Positions 1 to 10,510 are shown, numbered from the stretch's first letter. The stretch is 64,000 bases of DNA from Chitinophagaceae bacterium (GCA_024103425.1 JAGFIS010000034.1:1-64000); one strand, 5' to 3'. Numbers and translations are program-made. Notes: a model not told the origin generated them from the sequence alone.

Positions 1-430
1 ACCAGGATGGTCAAGGTACTTTAGGCGGCATGGATTTCGAAACTTTTAGGGTTACATAGCTAAGTCGAAACGAGGCACCGGAACTTGGTGTGGAAGAATA
101 ATAACCATCCGGGACGGCCTAAATTCCGGTGCGTTAAGAAAATGAATGGAGTGATGCGTTGGGCGAAGACCACAGAGAAATACTGTCTGAATCACGCCGC
201 AGGCGGGATGAGTTTATTTCTCTGAGCAGAGCGTAATTTATTTTTAGCAAACGGAATTTCAGCCTTGACTTTTTGCTTCTTTTGGGTCAAGCCAAAAGAA
301 GAGTAGATGTCTGCGGAATACTTTGGTGATCTATCGGAAATTATAATAGGTCCAGACGAGACGCATCTGTTAATGGGCCTGTAGCAATGTACCCGGACCA
401 TCCCTGGTCCGGGAGGAGCTTTTCGCCTTG
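1..430. other. non-coding repeat-rich start of window
   Basis: I see no convincing gene here. A 69-codon frame on the minus strand exists but is made of a low-complexity Lys/Gln-rich repeat translation. The block opens with the same ~20 bases (accaggatggtcaagg and following) that open each of the next two repeat copies, so it is probably an older, diverged member of the same repeat family. It contains an inverted repeat in which a cttcttttgg arm faces a ccaaaagaag arm, around 265-302. Confidence 0.5.
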
Positions 431-1270
431 ACCAGGATGGTCAAGGGACTTTCGACAGCATGGAAAAACTTTCGTAATTATCATGCAGGAGCATCTTTTT
501 TAACCTAATGCGCGCTGGCCGGACAAACGCGCGGAGCGATCGGGTTGTCCTTGACTTTTTTGGTTACTTTTTGTGTCAAGACAAAAAGTGACAAACAGAA
601 GCTCGGCTATGAGCGAAGGTATTTATTTCGTTCCAAGTGAAACGTTTGAACTCGTTGGAGATGTTGATGAGATTCCGTGTCATTCAGAACGTTTGGGATG
701 GAATGACGGTGGGTAGGAAATAACTTAAAAAAGAAACGTCATTGCGGACTAGATCCGCAATCTAAAACTACATTCCTGCACACAGCCATAAGCACCTTGC
801 TTGTTACTTTTTAATGTAAAGTACCGGCTCCATTCCAGGTCCGGGAGGAACTTTAAGCCTTGACCAGGATGGTCAAGGTACTTTCGACAGCATGGAAAAA
901 CTTTCGCAATTACTATGCAGGAGCATCTTTTTTAACCTAATGCGCGTTGGCCGGATCCGCCGCGGCGGATTGGTTACTTTTTGTGTCAAGACAAAAAGTG
1001 ACAAAGAGAAGTCCGGCTATGAGCGAAGGTATTTATTTCGTTCCAAGTGAAACGTTTGAACTCGTTGGATGTTGATGAGATTCCGTGTCATCCAGAACGT
1101 TTGGGATGGAATGACGGTGGGTAGGAAATAACTTAAAAAAGAAACGTCGTTGCGGACTAGATCCGCAATCTAAAACTACATTCCTGCACACAGCCGTAAG
1201 CACCTTGCTTGTTACTTTTTAATGTAAAGTACCCGGGCCTTCCCTGTTCCGGGAGGATTTTGTCTCCTTG
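431..1270. repeat. two direct copies of a ~420-bp intergenic repeat
   Basis: Copy 1 runs about 431-862 and copy 2 about 863-1270. They align almost base for base: both start accaggatggtcaagg, share gcatggaaaaactttcg, the block from atgcaggagcatcttttt to aatgcgcg, the tail gttactttttaatgtaaagtacc and a ccgggagga stretch. Copy 2 lacks a short internal segment after the shared ggccgga, replaced by a small ccgccgcggcgg palindrome. A third start (accgggatggtcaagg) follows at 1271. Each copy holds a ttgcgga...tccgcaa hairpin (about 742-762 and 1151-1170) also seen near 61530. No open frame spans the copies. Confidence 0.8.
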
Positions 1271-1407
1271 ACCGGGATGGTCAAGGTACTTTAGGCGGCA
1301 ACTATAAAAGCAAAGCTTATGATTTGGTATCAAGCAGTTTGTAGCCCAACCACTATTCCTAATAAACGATTAAACTCTCGGTTGCTATCGAGATAAACCA
1401 ATAAACA

Positions 1408-1448
1408 AATAAACCAATAAACCCCTAAACGAGGCCTATTGGTTTATT
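1408..1448. repeat. 12-bp inverted repeat in heptamer-rich DNA
   Basis: The arms aataaaccaata (1408-1419) and tattggtttatt (1437-1448) are perfect complements around a 17-base loop. They lie in DNA made of repeats of ataaacaaataaacc, the same family found at 9694, 60020, 60590, 61120 and 62580. It sits just downstream of the leftward S9 peptidase gene, so it may also act as its transcript end, though the T-run is weak. Confidence 0.5.
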
Positions 1449-1486
1449 AACTTTTATCCTTAAACGGATGGACTAATGAGGTATAA

Positions 1487-4468
1487 CTAGAAAGCTCTCT
1501 CCTCCAGATGCTCTTCCATCTTCAGTCTGTCAATTCCTTTGCTCCACCAGTCCGGTGCAGGCTCACCTTTCAGGAAGTGATTAAAGAACTCCATCATCCT
1601 CACAGCATAATCCTTTTTATTCTCTGTCTTGCCGATGCCGTGGTTTTCTCCTTTGTATTGAATCATCACTACGGGTTTGTGCAAACGGCGCAGTGCGTTA
1701 TAGAATTCAACTCCTTGTGTGAAATCAACGGCTCCATCCTTATCGTTGTGCAACATCAGGATCGGAGTCTCTACTTTCTTTACATGGTAGATCGGTGAAT
1801 TCCTCAGGTAAGAATCCCAGTTCTCCCACGGGCCACCTCTGAACCTTCCCTGTGATGCTTCGAAGATCGACATATTGCCACTGCCTGTGTTCCAGTAGAT
1901 GAGGCTGTACATACTCACCATATCCGTTAGTGCTGCACCCGGAGCAGCTGCTTTAAACATGTTGGTCTGTGTAGCGAGAAAAGCCGTTTGATAACCGCCC
2001 CAGCTGTGCCCTTGCAATCCCATTCTGTCTGGGTCAACAATGCCTGTGGCAATAGCAGCTTTTACAGCAGGAATAACAGCCCATACGGCACTCATACCCG
2101 GATCGTCTAATTTGTAAACAATGTCAGGTGTGAATACCGCATAACCATTACTGGTAAACATGGTGGCGTTATAACCACCTCCTGGGAAAGCAGGGTTTAC
2201 ATACCTGTGCATTCCGTTAGAGGTCTTCTCATAGTAATATACAATCGTCGGATATTTCTTTCCCTCTTCATAACCTGCAGGCAGATAGATCACCCCTTGC
2301 AGAGAGTCGCCTTTATCAGTTACGTAATTCACCAGGCGTGTGCCCGCACTGAAGGTGTATTTATCCTTATCAGGAGTATTTTCTGTTACCTGTTTAGGTG
2401 CAGTAAATTTTTTATCTGTTACAAAAAACTCGGGAGCGGTGTTGAAGGTCTCTCTGGAATAATAATAACTGTCGGCATTCTTAGTCTTGTTGAAGACGCT
2501 GAAAGAAGCATCATCCCAGATGAGGGTAGTGGCGCCGGGTTTCAGTCCTTTTTTGGCCGGATCCAGGCGAACGATGCCCGCTTTCTTGGTCCATTCGCCA
2601 TAGGTGCCGAAGTACTGAGGCTTTTGCAAATCAATTCCCTTATCATCGGGATAGATGTTGAACCTGCGCTGATGCCTGATCCGGTCGGTAGCACCATTGA
2701 CGGTGAGGTTGACTGCGCCTGATCCGTCTGCAGCGATCTGCCAGATATCCCACAGATCCCTGATCAGTACATAACGGCTGTCTGCACTCCATCCGAGAAC
2801 AGGAGTGAGCGGCTTCACTACATTATGATCGTCTTCGGTATTCACGAAAGAGGCCGGCACATTTGCAGTGATGTTGAGCTCTTTCTGTGTATCCATATTA
2901 TACACGTAGTAATTACCGTCGTAACCGAAAACGAATTTTGTACCATCAGGAGAAGGGTTGGGCGACGACGCAAATGACGGTGAATAGAATTTCTCTCTGA
3001 ACAGCGTTTTTTCTCCGTTCTTCAGGTTGATGATGTAGAGGTCTGCATAATTCTGTCCGCTCAGGCTGGCCTCTAATTGATAGTCGTCATCAGCCGTTCC
3101 GAGAGCATACTGTTCTTTTGGAAATACCCTGACATTCATCACAGAGCTGTCGTTGATGCGGATGAATTTGTTTGTATTGACATTATACGAGGCTAAGAAA
3201 GAGAAGTTTTTATCCATTCTTTCTCTCAGCTGCTGTACACTCTGCAGACGCTTATCCTGCCAGTTCCAAATGACCATATCAGGTTTTTTGGCGTCGTTCT
3301 TTTTGGACTTTTTCACATCAGACCCTTCGGGCTTATCGGCCTTGGCTATGGCTTTCTTAAGGTCTTCGAGTGTATGAATACTGGTATCTGCTTTTATCTT
3401 TTCAAGTTTAGCCACCGAGGCTTCCCGCGAAGTGTCTTTTGTGGGTTTGGTTTGTTCAGGTTCCTTGTTTACGGGCTCCAGTTCATTAATTCCGAAGATG
3501 ATGGTTGAAAGATCATCCGACCAATAAGGAGCACGGTTGGAGCTGACCGTCATGCCTGCCGGGAAATTGAGTGAATCCGTATCGGGATTATACGTATATA
3601 CCTGCGGATTAGTCGTTACGTTTTTAACTCCCAGCACGCTTCCTTTGTCTGTTTTATACTTTTTATCCTTCGTGGTTTTCAATACAGAGAGTGCATCTTT
3701 ATCCTCAACCCATTGAAGTGATTTATATGCAGCAGTATCATTGTCTAAAACAGATATTTTCTTGTCAGACATCCGCATAGTGAAGAGTCCGTTTTCCTGA
3801 TTATTGGTGCCGGCTACGGTATAAGCCAGGTAGTCTCCTTTCTTATTGAAGTTGAACTCTCCGATTTTTCCGATGCTGAACTTTTTCCCTGTTCCCAGTT
3901 CGTATAACAGTAAGCTGGTACCGGGTGCTGCTGCATTAGCCGCCGGGCCTGAGCCGCGCTCTGCTACCAGCACCATGCCCAGGTAGCTTTCGTCTTTGCC
4001 GTTGAAGCTGAATCTGCCTACTTTGTCGAAGACAGTGGACGAAAGGTCAGAGAGGTTAATCAGGTGTAATTTTTCAAACAGTTGTTTGCCCGGAGTTTTC
4101 GAGGCTGCTTCAGCATCCTTGAATTTTGCGTATTCTTTAAATACAAACCACTTTCCATTTTCGGTGAACTCCATTTGCGGACCGGTAGTCCACCCGATGG
4201 GGTATTTTCTTATGGAATCTGTTTTGATATTTCTCAGGATTACTTCGCCGTCGCCCTCGGCAGCTACGATTCCGTAGGCTACCCAGTTTCCGTCTTCTGA
4301 GAATTTAACGGAGAAGGGCGACATATAGCGCCATGCGCCTACATCCTGCCAGGCCATTGGCTTTGGAGCCTTATCTGCTTTCTTCTGAGCAGTCACTCCC
4401 AAAGCAATAAAAATGAATGAGATGGTGATGAGTACTTTATGCATTGAAATGGATTTAAGCAGTTTCAA
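1487..4468 (-). CDS. S9 family prolyl oligopeptidase-like serine peptidase, exported
   Basis: Predicted exported serine peptidase (dipeptidyl/acylaminoacyl peptidase type) that would cleave peptides in the periplasm or at the cell surface. It is 993 aa, long for the family, with a signal peptide ending near Ala-Gln 27-28 and a long N-terminal beta-propeller region (about 50-650) containing a Lys-rich insert near 330-400. The alpha/beta-hydrolase domain holds the nucleophile Ser822 in GHSWGG, Asp911 in HNDKDGAV and His943 in GENHG, so the catalytic triad is complete. A second Met at codon 9 is an alternative start that keeps the signal peptide. It stands alone, leftward. Exact substrate is unknown. 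The fold and activity are confident. Confidence 0.93.
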   Translation of the reverse strand: MKLLKSISMHKVLITISFIFIALGVTAQKKADKAPKPMAWQDVGAWRYMSPFSVKFSEDGNWVAYGIVAAEGDGEVILRNIKTDSIRKYPIGWTTGPQMEFTENGKWFVFKEYAKFKDAEAASKTPGKQLFEKLHLINLSDLSSTVFDKVGRFSFNGKDESYLGMVLVAERGSGPAANAAAPGTSLLLYELGTGKKFSIGKIGEFNFNKKGDYLAYTVAGTNNQENGLFTMRMSDKKISVLDNDTAAYKSLQWVEDKDALSVLKTTKDKKYKTDKGSVLGVKNVTTNPQVYTYNPDTDSLNFPAGMTVSSNRAPYWSDDLSTIIFGINELEPVNKEPEQTKPTKDTSREASVAKLEKIKADTSIHTLEDLKKAIAKADKPEGSDVKKSKKNDAKKPDMVIWNWQDKRLQSVQQLRERMDKNFSFLASYNVNTNKFIRINDSSVMNVRVFPKEQYALGTADDDYQLEASLSGQNYADLYIINLKNGEKTLFREKFYSPSFASSPNPSPDGTKFVFGYDGNYYVYNMDTQKELNITANVPASFVNTEDDHNVVKPLTPVLGWSADSRYVLIRDLWDIWQIAADGSGAVNLTVNGATDRIRHQRRFNIYPDDKGIDLQKPQYFGTYGEWTKKAGIVRLDPAKKGLKPGATTLIWDDASFSVFNKTKNADSYYYSRETFNTAPEFFVTDKKFTAPKQVTENTPDKDKYTFSAGTRLVNYVTDKGDSLQGVIYLPAGYEEGKKYPTIVYYYEKTSNGMHRYVNPAFPGGGYNATMFTSNGYAVFTPDIVYKLDDPGMSAVWAVIPAVKAAIATGIVDPDRMGLQGHSWGGYQTAFLATQTNMFKAAAPGAALTDMVSMYSLIYWNTGSGNMSIFEASQGRFRGGPWENWDSYLRNSPIYHVKKVETPILMLHNDKDGAVDFTQGVEFYNALRRLHKPVVMIQYKGENHGIGKTENKKDYAVRMMEFFNHFLKGEPAPDWWSKGIDRLKMEEHLEERAF

Positions 4469-4677
4469 AATAATTGAAGCTGCAATATAGGAAAAAGGGC
4501 TAACAGCTATTGTAGCAGGGGAGGGGAGGTTGCGTTGCGGAAAGCAAGGGCCGGGAGCCGGGAAAGGATATTTTTATTTATCTGATATACCAATAAACTA
4601 CAATTTAACTTTAAAGAACTCGTTATTAATTACTCGAATTTTCTGTTATTTAGAAAGTGATTTTAAAACTTTTTTCC

Positions 4678-5790
4678 ATGAAAATCAAAGAAAGGAAATA
4701 TTTACGAGGTACCACCGGTGGCCGCCTCATTGTAATGTTTATTGCTCTGCTGCTTTTGCGCGGTAGTTCTGTAGGTCAGTCGTTTGATGATTTAAAAGAT
4801 CTGAAAGAACTAAGCTTTCCCGAATACGGATTCAAGGTTAGTTTTTTCACGAAAGCTAAAAAAGCAGTCCTGGATCAGGGGAAAGAGAGTGAAAGAATTG
4901 AATATACTTACGAATGGAGTAGTAGCGATAGAAAGTATTGGGCAAATCTCACAATATTTTTAAAGGGAGGTTGTGAGGAGCCTGAAACGATGTATAACAA
5001 TTTTAAAAAACAGTTGGAAAAGCCCTATAAGGGGGATTATCCTGCCTTACCCGTACAAAGTTCAAGAGTAAAATCGATTCCTTTCGGTTGGGTAAAGTAT
5101 GATGCTATCTCTGTATTGGGCAAAGAGGTTTTCGGATTTAAGCATCGCACTAATCTGGCAGCCTACTTTAACGGTAAAGTTGGCGTAATTATCAAAATGC
5201 TGGGACAGAATATGGATGGCGGGGATATGCCTTATTGGACTATTGAAGATAGTTTTACACCCTTACCCAGATCATTAGAATTGGAAAAGTACGGAATAGC
5301 GTTCGGTGTAAAAGGAAATGTATGGGCAGTTTTTAATAAAGAGCTTGATGGTTATGAATTATTGCGTTGCCTCCATTCCGATCGATTCCCCCATGGTAGA
5401 GTCAAGCAATTTTCCGGTGCCACTGTCCAACAGTTGTATAACTTGATATTGGAAGAGTATAAAAAAATTCCGAATACTGTTATTAAAGAATCCGGAAAGA
5501 TAGAAAAAGACCCTGTGCTTATGCGTATTAAGTCGGATATCTACCGTATAGATATGGAAGCTAAAATGTCATCAGAAGGTAAGCAAGTTGACGGCAGGGC
5601 AATCAGTTATGTTTTTGAATATGAAGGAAAAGGCTATCTCTGTTATCTGAGGGTACCATATGTCAGGAAGGATGATCATGAGTATAGCAAACGTACCGAT
5701 GCGGTTTTTGACGAAAAAGATGCGAAAAAAGCCGATGAAAGTTTTCGCGAGATAATAGGCAGTATTAAAGTGACATCTTCATCCAGATGA
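4678..5790 (+). CDS. exported hypothetical protein
   Basis: I do not recognise a family. The frame is open from a GTG at 4657, but the ATG at 4678 gives a normal signal peptide (basic start, hydrophobic core about residues 16-29, then SSVGQS), so I chose it; that makes 370 aa. The mature part seems to have two related halves: one starting at FPEYGFKVSF and one at LEKYGIAFGV about 175 residues later. No cysteine pattern or catalytic motif stands out. It is a single gene convergent with the TPR gene that ends at 5878. Function unknown; a periplasmic or surface location is inferred from the signal alone. Confidence 0.7.
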   Translation: MKIKERKYLRGTTGGRLIVMFIALLLLRGSSVGQSFDDLKDLKELSFPEYGFKVSFFTKAKKAVLDQGKESERIEYTYEWSSSDRKYWANLTIFLKGGCEEPETMYNNFKKQLEKPYKGDYPALPVQSSRVKSIPFGWVKYDAISVLGKEVFGFKHRTNLAAYFNGKVGVIIKMLGQNMDGGDMPYWTIEDSFTPLPRSLELEKYGIAFGVKGNVWAVFNKELDGYELLRCLHSDRFPHGRVKQFSGATVQQLYNLILEEYKKIPNTVIKESGKIEKDPVLMRIKSDIYRIDMEAKMSSEGKQVDGRAISYVFEYEGKGYLCYLRVPYVRKDDHEYSKRTDAVFDEKDAKKADESFREIIGSIKVTSSSR

Positions 5791-5877
5791 TGGATGCAGA
5801 CTTCCCGATCAACTGTCTTTGAATAATGGCTTATACGCGGCCGGTGTAGCAAGGATGACCAAAGGTTCAAAAATCTT

Positions 5878-7992
5878 TTAATTTTTCGGCATTGTAATAT
5901 AATATCCGAGATCTCCTGTAACCGCTCCGCCTGTTATTGTACCGGGCCCTGAATTCCATACCAATGGCTGATCTCCATAATTCTCTATTCCGCCCTTTGT
6001 GCCTATTACTGTAACCCCCGCTCCAATTTTTGGTCCTTTGATATCGGAGATTCCGTTCCTGTCAAATTCGACGGTTATAGATACGGTAGAACTAATCTCC
6101 GCATAGTTTTCCCAACCGGCTTTTACAACGGTGTATTCAGCGCCTGCAGTCCATTTCGACTTTTTGAAGTTGTATCCGACGTTGACGCCCAGATTTCCTT
6201 TGGTTACACCGAGCGTAGCTGATGTTACTTCTTTAGTGAGCAGGTTCTGCTCAATTTTGAAACTGAGTGGAATGCCTAAAGGATGGATATCAAAGAAACC
6301 GCGGTTACAGTGTATACCCCAGGTGGCTACTCCCGGTATGGTGAAGTTGATTTTATTATTGCAGTGTTCATTATCATAATCGGGGAGCTCACCAATGATG
6401 GTCTTCTTCCTGGGGACAAGACATTTCGGATCAGGTAAAAAGCCCGAACCTCGCGGTACTTTTAAATTAAATAAGGTTGACAGAGTAAATAAGAATTCGT
6501 TCCGGTTTTGAAGAAAACTTATTTCCTGCTCTTCTGCGGTTCCGGACGTAAGCATGCTTATATAAGCATTTTCGTTTGACCTGTAAAACTGATAATCCTT
6601 TCTGGGTTCGTAGTACTTCTGTCCGGCGTAGGTCCACGTAGAGATTCGTTCGTTCAGTTCCGCTATGACGGCGGGGCAATCAAATGGATCTGCATCGCCC
6701 ACGGCAACAGCATCAATCTGTGCCAGCCACCAATCCTGGCTGTAACGGTTGATCTCTGCCTCGAGTTTGGGATCTTTTGATTTTCTCAGTTCATCACCAT
6801 ACAGCTGCCAGATAGTACTTGTTTTCGGACTAAGATTGACAAGTCTTGACTCAGGTGTTTGCTTCATTGAATTATTAAATACCAAAGTGCTCAATTCTGT
6901 CAGTTTATTATAAGACTCTGCGTATTCATTATTTAACTCAGCAATAAAATTTTCCCATGCCGGGGTGAGCAAGATTACTTCACCCACATCATCAGGCCAG
7001 TCGGGAACACGGTCGAGGATTTTTTGCAGATTCAGGATATCGTCGTCGACTTCAGGCTTTTCAAATTTAACCTTTGATTTTTTCAGGTCACCACCCCAAC
7101 TTTGGAGCAATTCCACTTTTATTTCGCTGAATCCCGAAGTGATAGATTCAGCAATAAAATCAAATTTCTGAGGGCTGTTTGATGTGGCGCTTAAAATTAA
7201 AGCCTTGGTGAGGTTGGCCTGCGAATTTTTTTTGTCTTTTTTAAGTGCTTCATCCAAATATTCCTGTGCCTTGTTGAAATCACCCAGGCTGAACCACGCC
7301 TGCCCCAGATTGTTGAGTACAGGACTGTAGCCCGGAAAATCTGAATTGAGCCGGTTGAGAATCGGAATACTCACTTCGGGTACATTCATCATGTTCAGAA
7401 AAGCCGAAAAGTTATTGAGATTGTCCAGCGTTGGCGACAGCAGAGCTGCTTTGCCCATAAGTAATAATGCGACGTCGGTACTTCTCATAACCCAGAGCGA
7501 GCCGGCCGTAATCCCCAGTTGATCACCATCTGCAGACTCGGGCAGATCCATTATAGCCTGCGCTAATGCTTTGTTCTCAGGGTCTATCTTTTGCTCCAGG
7601 TATGTTACAATCCTGGTGATATAATCTTCAAGCTCCTCGAGAGAAAAGATTTTTTTAGAAACCCTCTGTATCCGTGCGTTATCTTTCTTTGGGATTTTGT
7701 ATGTGGTCATAGCTTCCGAAATAGCTTCAGCTACACCTTTCTTAGCTCCTTCGGGAATAACCTGAATCATCTTTTTGAACATTTCAATTGTCTCCGGCGG
7801 CATGCCGTTCGCCTTCATCATTTTAACCGCTTCATCCAGTTCTTTCTGGGTCATTTTTTCCTGCGCCGATAGTGGATGCAGGCCGAGGAAGAAAAATATC
7901 AGCAATAAGGCCGGAATTCTGAACAGGGTGGTGCCGATTTTCCCCGCAATGGATTGTCTCCGGTTTTCGTGTTTGGTTCTGATGGTGCTCAT
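5878..7992 (-). CDS. exported TPR-repeat protein
   Basis: Predicted exported protein of 704 aa using the ATG at 7990-7992; an upstream ATG would add 17 residues before the signal peptide and is less likely. The signal peptide's hydrophobic core (ALLLIFFFLGL) ends at LSAQ. Residues about 200-290 contain tetratricopeptide units, clearest in NNLGQAWFSLGDFNKAQEYL. The last ~120 residues are rich in Gly, Thr and alternating hydrophobics, suggesting a beta-rich terminal domain. TPR parts mediate protein-protein contacts; the partner is not evident. No operon partner is seen. The TPR call is good, the function is unknown. Confidence 0.75.
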   Translation of the reverse strand: MSTIRTKHENRRQSIAGKIGTTLFRIPALLLIFFFLGLHPLSAQEKMTQKELDEAVKMMKANGMPPETIEMFKKMIQVIPEGAKKGVAEAISEAMTTYKIPKKDNARIQRVSKKIFSLEELEDYITRIVTYLEQKIDPENKALAQAIMDLPESADGDQLGITAGSLWVMRSTDVALLLMGKAALLSPTLDNLNNFSAFLNMMNVPEVSIPILNRLNSDFPGYSPVLNNLGQAWFSLGDFNKAQEYLDEALKKDKKNSQANLTKALILSATSNSPQKFDFIAESITSGFSEIKVELLQSWGGDLKKSKVKFEKPEVDDDILNLQKILDRVPDWPDDVGEVILLTPAWENFIAELNNEYAESYNKLTELSTLVFNNSMKQTPESRLVNLSPKTSTIWQLYGDELRKSKDPKLEAEINRYSQDWWLAQIDAVAVGDADPFDCPAVIAELNERISTWTYAGQKYYEPRKDYQFYRSNENAYISMLTSGTAEEQEISFLQNRNEFLFTLSTLFNLKVPRGSGFLPDPKCLVPRKKTIIGELPDYDNEHCNNKINFTIPGVATWGIHCNRGFFDIHPLGIPLSFKIEQNLLTKEVTSATLGVTKGNLGVNVGYNFKKSKWTAGAEYTVVKAGWENYAEISSTVSITVEFDRNGISDIKGPKIGAGVTVIGTKGGIENYGDQPLVWNSGPGTITGGAVTGDLGYYITMPKN

Positions 7993-8246
7993 GGCAATCA
8001 ATTTTAATGATTGGTAAATCAAAACTATATATATTTCCTTCAACCGAAATCACCCAAAAACGGGAAAGAACGGGGAATGCCATCCCCTAAAAAAGGGAGT
8101 AGGCAGATGTATGTTTTGATTATGAATTACCGGTATGATTGTGTTGTGGAGGCAGGGATTCAAGAAATGCATGAGCTTGGTTCTTTCGCACTTTCTTTCT
8201 TTGAAGAATCAACTAAGGAATCTAAAAGTTGTTTTAAAGAGAGCCG

Positions 8247-9656
8247 CTAAAACCTCAACCTCGCATCATCCATCAGATCTCTGGCGATGTAATAAAACTC
8301 ATCGTCAAATCCGCTGAGGTAGGAGCGGCTGTTGGCCAGGATGACAACGCTGTACTGCGTACCCATTACCCAAAATGTAGCCGTTCCTGCCAGATTGCCT
8401 CCGTGATAAAAAGCATCAGGAAAGAAAGGATGCCCGGCACGCCAGCCGAGTGCATAACGCCCGTTGTTGGAAGAGGGCGTAAGCATCAAAGTCCTTGCTT
8501 CCGGACTGATAATATCTGCCGGACTGCCCTTGCCGTCGATATAGGTAAGCAGCTTCATCATTTCCTCGGTGGAAGCAATCAATCCGCCTGCGCCTGCTAT
8601 AACATCCATGTCGTTGAGGTAACCGTTGGTTCCATCCTGAGAATAGTACACCGCCTCGTTCGAGCGGCGACCGTTCAGGTCTTTACCTACATGCACATCC
8701 GTTATACCGGCTTCAGCAAGTAAACCGGTTAAAAATGTTTCATACGGTTTACCGCTCAACTTTTCGATAACCTTTGAAAGAATACCGAATCCCATGTTGT
8801 AATAGGAGTAGGTGGCAACATCAGGATCTGTCTGCGGAGAGGTGAGGACGTATTGGATTCGCTGATCGAGTGTCTGTCCGCGAAAACTGCTTGTGAACAT
8901 CGGGTCGGGATCGCTCTTCCATCCGGATGTATGATTCAACAGATGTTTGATAGTTACTTTCTTTGCAAGTGCTGATACTTCACCATAGTCATTTCCTAAA
9001 ATACTGCCGGGACCAAAGACAGTAGAAGAGAGCGTCAGCTTTCCTTCATCGAGCAACCGCATGATACAGAGGGTAGTGAATTGCTTCGAAATACTGCCCA
9101 GTCTGAAAAGGTGATTGGGCTTGGTTCTCGTCATTTGTGCCTTGTTGATGAAGCCGATTCCGGATTTATACACGATAGAACCGTCAGCCATTTTCATTAC
9201 GGCATAAGATACTCCCGGAATAGAATATTTCTGCATGAACTTATAAATCTTCGTATCATAAGCAGGGATACCGGTCTGTGCGAGTATATAATACTTCTTT
9301 GTGGTTCCTGCTTCCGACTTTACCTCCACCGTGGCTGTATTGGTGAGGTTGAAAGAACCGGAGAGGTTTGCGGCCGGCTGGCCGTTCACTGTTACAGAGG
9401 CGCCTTCGCTCACTTTGAAGTTCAGCTTCACATTGGTCAGATCAGAACCCAACGTCAGTGTCATATACACTTTATCCCCATCGGGGAAAACATAGGCATT
9501 ATCAGTGAAAGTCGGGTTGTCTGCTTTGATGGCAGTCAGGCTGATAAGGTCATTCCCAGTCAGCGGTGCTGCCGGTTCAACCACTTCTTTCTTACAGGAA
9601 AAAACGAGCAAGGTCATCAGCAGACCAAGGAGATATATTTTGTTGTACTTCATCAT
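8247..9656 (-). CDS. beta-lactamase-fold serine hydrolase lipoprotein
   Basis: Serine hydrolase of the class C beta-lactamase/penicillin-binding fold (family Beta-lactamase PF00144), 469 aa. The start is a lipoprotein signal with the lipobox LVFSC (Cys21), so it is likely anchored on the membrane. Residues about 30-128 form a beta-rich Ig-like N-terminal domain. The hydrolase domain follows with SxxK at Ser188-Lys191 (SISK), YxN at Tyr285-Asn287 (YYN) and the HxG-type third motif at His418-Gly420. These are the complete active-site motifs of D-alanyl-D-alanine peptidases, esterases and class C beta-lactamases; which activity applies cannot be told from sequence alone. It is monocistronic. Confidence 0.9.
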   Translation of the reverse strand: MMKYNKIYLLGLLMTLLVFSCKKEVVEPAAPLTGNDLISLTAIKADNPTFTDNAYVFPDGDKVYMTLTLGSDLTNVKLNFKVSEGASVTVNGQPAANLSGSFNLTNTATVEVKSEAGTTKKYYILAQTGIPAYDTKIYKFMQKYSIPGVSYAVMKMADGSIVYKSGIGFINKAQMTRTKPNHLFRLGSISKQFTTLCIMRLLDEGKLTLSSTVFGPGSILGNDYGEVSALAKKVTIKHLLNHTSGWKSDPDPMFTSSFRGQTLDQRIQYVLTSPQTDPDVATYSYYNMGFGILSKVIEKLSGKPYETFLTGLLAEAGITDVHVGKDLNGRRSNEAVYYSQDGTNGYLNDMDVIAGAGGLIASTEEMMKLLTYIDGKGSPADIISPEARTLMLTPSSNNGRYALGWRAGHPFFPDAFYHGGNLAGTATFWVMGTQYSVVILANSRSYLSGFDDEFYYIARDLMDDARLRF

Positions 9657-9693
9657 TCGGTTTTGACAATTTTATTTGAAACAGACGAATACG

Positions 9694-9751
9694 TGTTTAT
9701 TCGTTTATGGGTTTATTTGCTTAATTGTTTATTTGTTTATTCGTTTAATTT
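9694..9751. repeat. gtttatt heptamer dispersed repeat
   Basis: A run built from gtttattcgtttatt-like units with single-base variation. The same unit, on one strand or the other, fills gaps at about 1380-1450, 60020-60058, 60580-60615, 61115-61142 and 62575-62660. A short cggcttagccg inverted repeat follows at about 9777-9787, another dispersed family member. Confidence 0.6.
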
Positions 9752-9847
9752 TTCCACCTAACTGCGAACTACTCTCGGCTTAGCCGAGACAAACTACGAA
9801 CCCCGAACCCCAAACTCACCACAGGTGAAAAATCTTCAATCTTCAAT

Positions 9848-10510
9848 CTACTTAATCAAGTATGGAGCGATTTCTTTCTGCCAAATTTTATATCCTTCTG
9901 CATTCATGTGCAGGCTGTCGCTTTTGAAGATATCCGGAATGGGTTGTCCTGATTCTAAAAGCATGAGCCTGTAAACATCAACGTAAGAAGTGTTCTCATG
10001 CTGATCAAGGAAATAACGGATAGCTGCATTACCGGCCTCCATGTCTGCACGGAATTTCTTCCGGCTCGGACTCGGTTTCATAGAAACGTAAGTCACCGGA
10101 ACTCCGGGATAGTGCTTTCGAATCAGGTTGAATAATATTTTAAATCTATCAAATACTACAGTAGCATCGACATTCGGTTCGGTTAAGTCATTCTCGCCGC
10201 AATAGATGACCACCTGGCGGGGATGATAAGGCTTCACAACATCATCTGCGTAGTAGATCAAGTCTTTTAAAGTTGATCCTCCGAATCCCCGGTTGATAAT
10301 CGGATAACCGGGAAAGTAATCCTGAATATCCTTCCAAAAGGTAAAAGAAGATGAACCTATAAACAGGATAGCATTCTTTTCGGGCATCTTTATCTTATCC
10401 TGTTCTTTGAATGCTTTGATCGCATCTGCAAACGGATACTGTTGCGATAAAACATTTTCAGAAGAAAGAAAAAGGAAACAGGTAACGATGATTTTGAAGA
10501 AAAGCCTCAT
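9848..10510 (-). CDS. SGNH/GDSL-type hydrolase, exported
   Basis: Predicted exported esterase of the SGNH hydrolase superfamily, 220 aa, with a signal peptide ending near LSQQ (residue 24). The four blocks are visible: block I IGSSSF with nucleophile Ser54, block II Gly in GFGGS (about 76-79), block III GEND with Asn107, and block V DSLH with Asp198 and His201. The proteins of this type act on acyl or acetyl esters of sugars and lipids; the substrate here is unknown. It is leftward and stands alone between a heptamer repeat and the 180-bp repeat array. Confidence 0.9.
   Translation of the reverse strand: MRLFFKIIVTCFLFLSSENVLSQQYPFADAIKAFKEQDKIKMPEKNAILFIGSSSFTFWKDIQDYFPGYPIINRGFGGSTLKDLIYYADDVVKPYHPRQVVIYCGENDLTEPNVDATVVFDRFKILFNLIRKHYPGVPVTYVSMKPSPSRKKFRADMEAGNAAIRYFLDQHENTSYVDVYRLMLLESGQPIPDIFKSDSLHMNAEGYKIWQKEIAPYLIK

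Noticed and set aside
192-401. 69-codon minus-strand frame
   Set aside because: Made from a dispersed repeat with no protein-like pattern.
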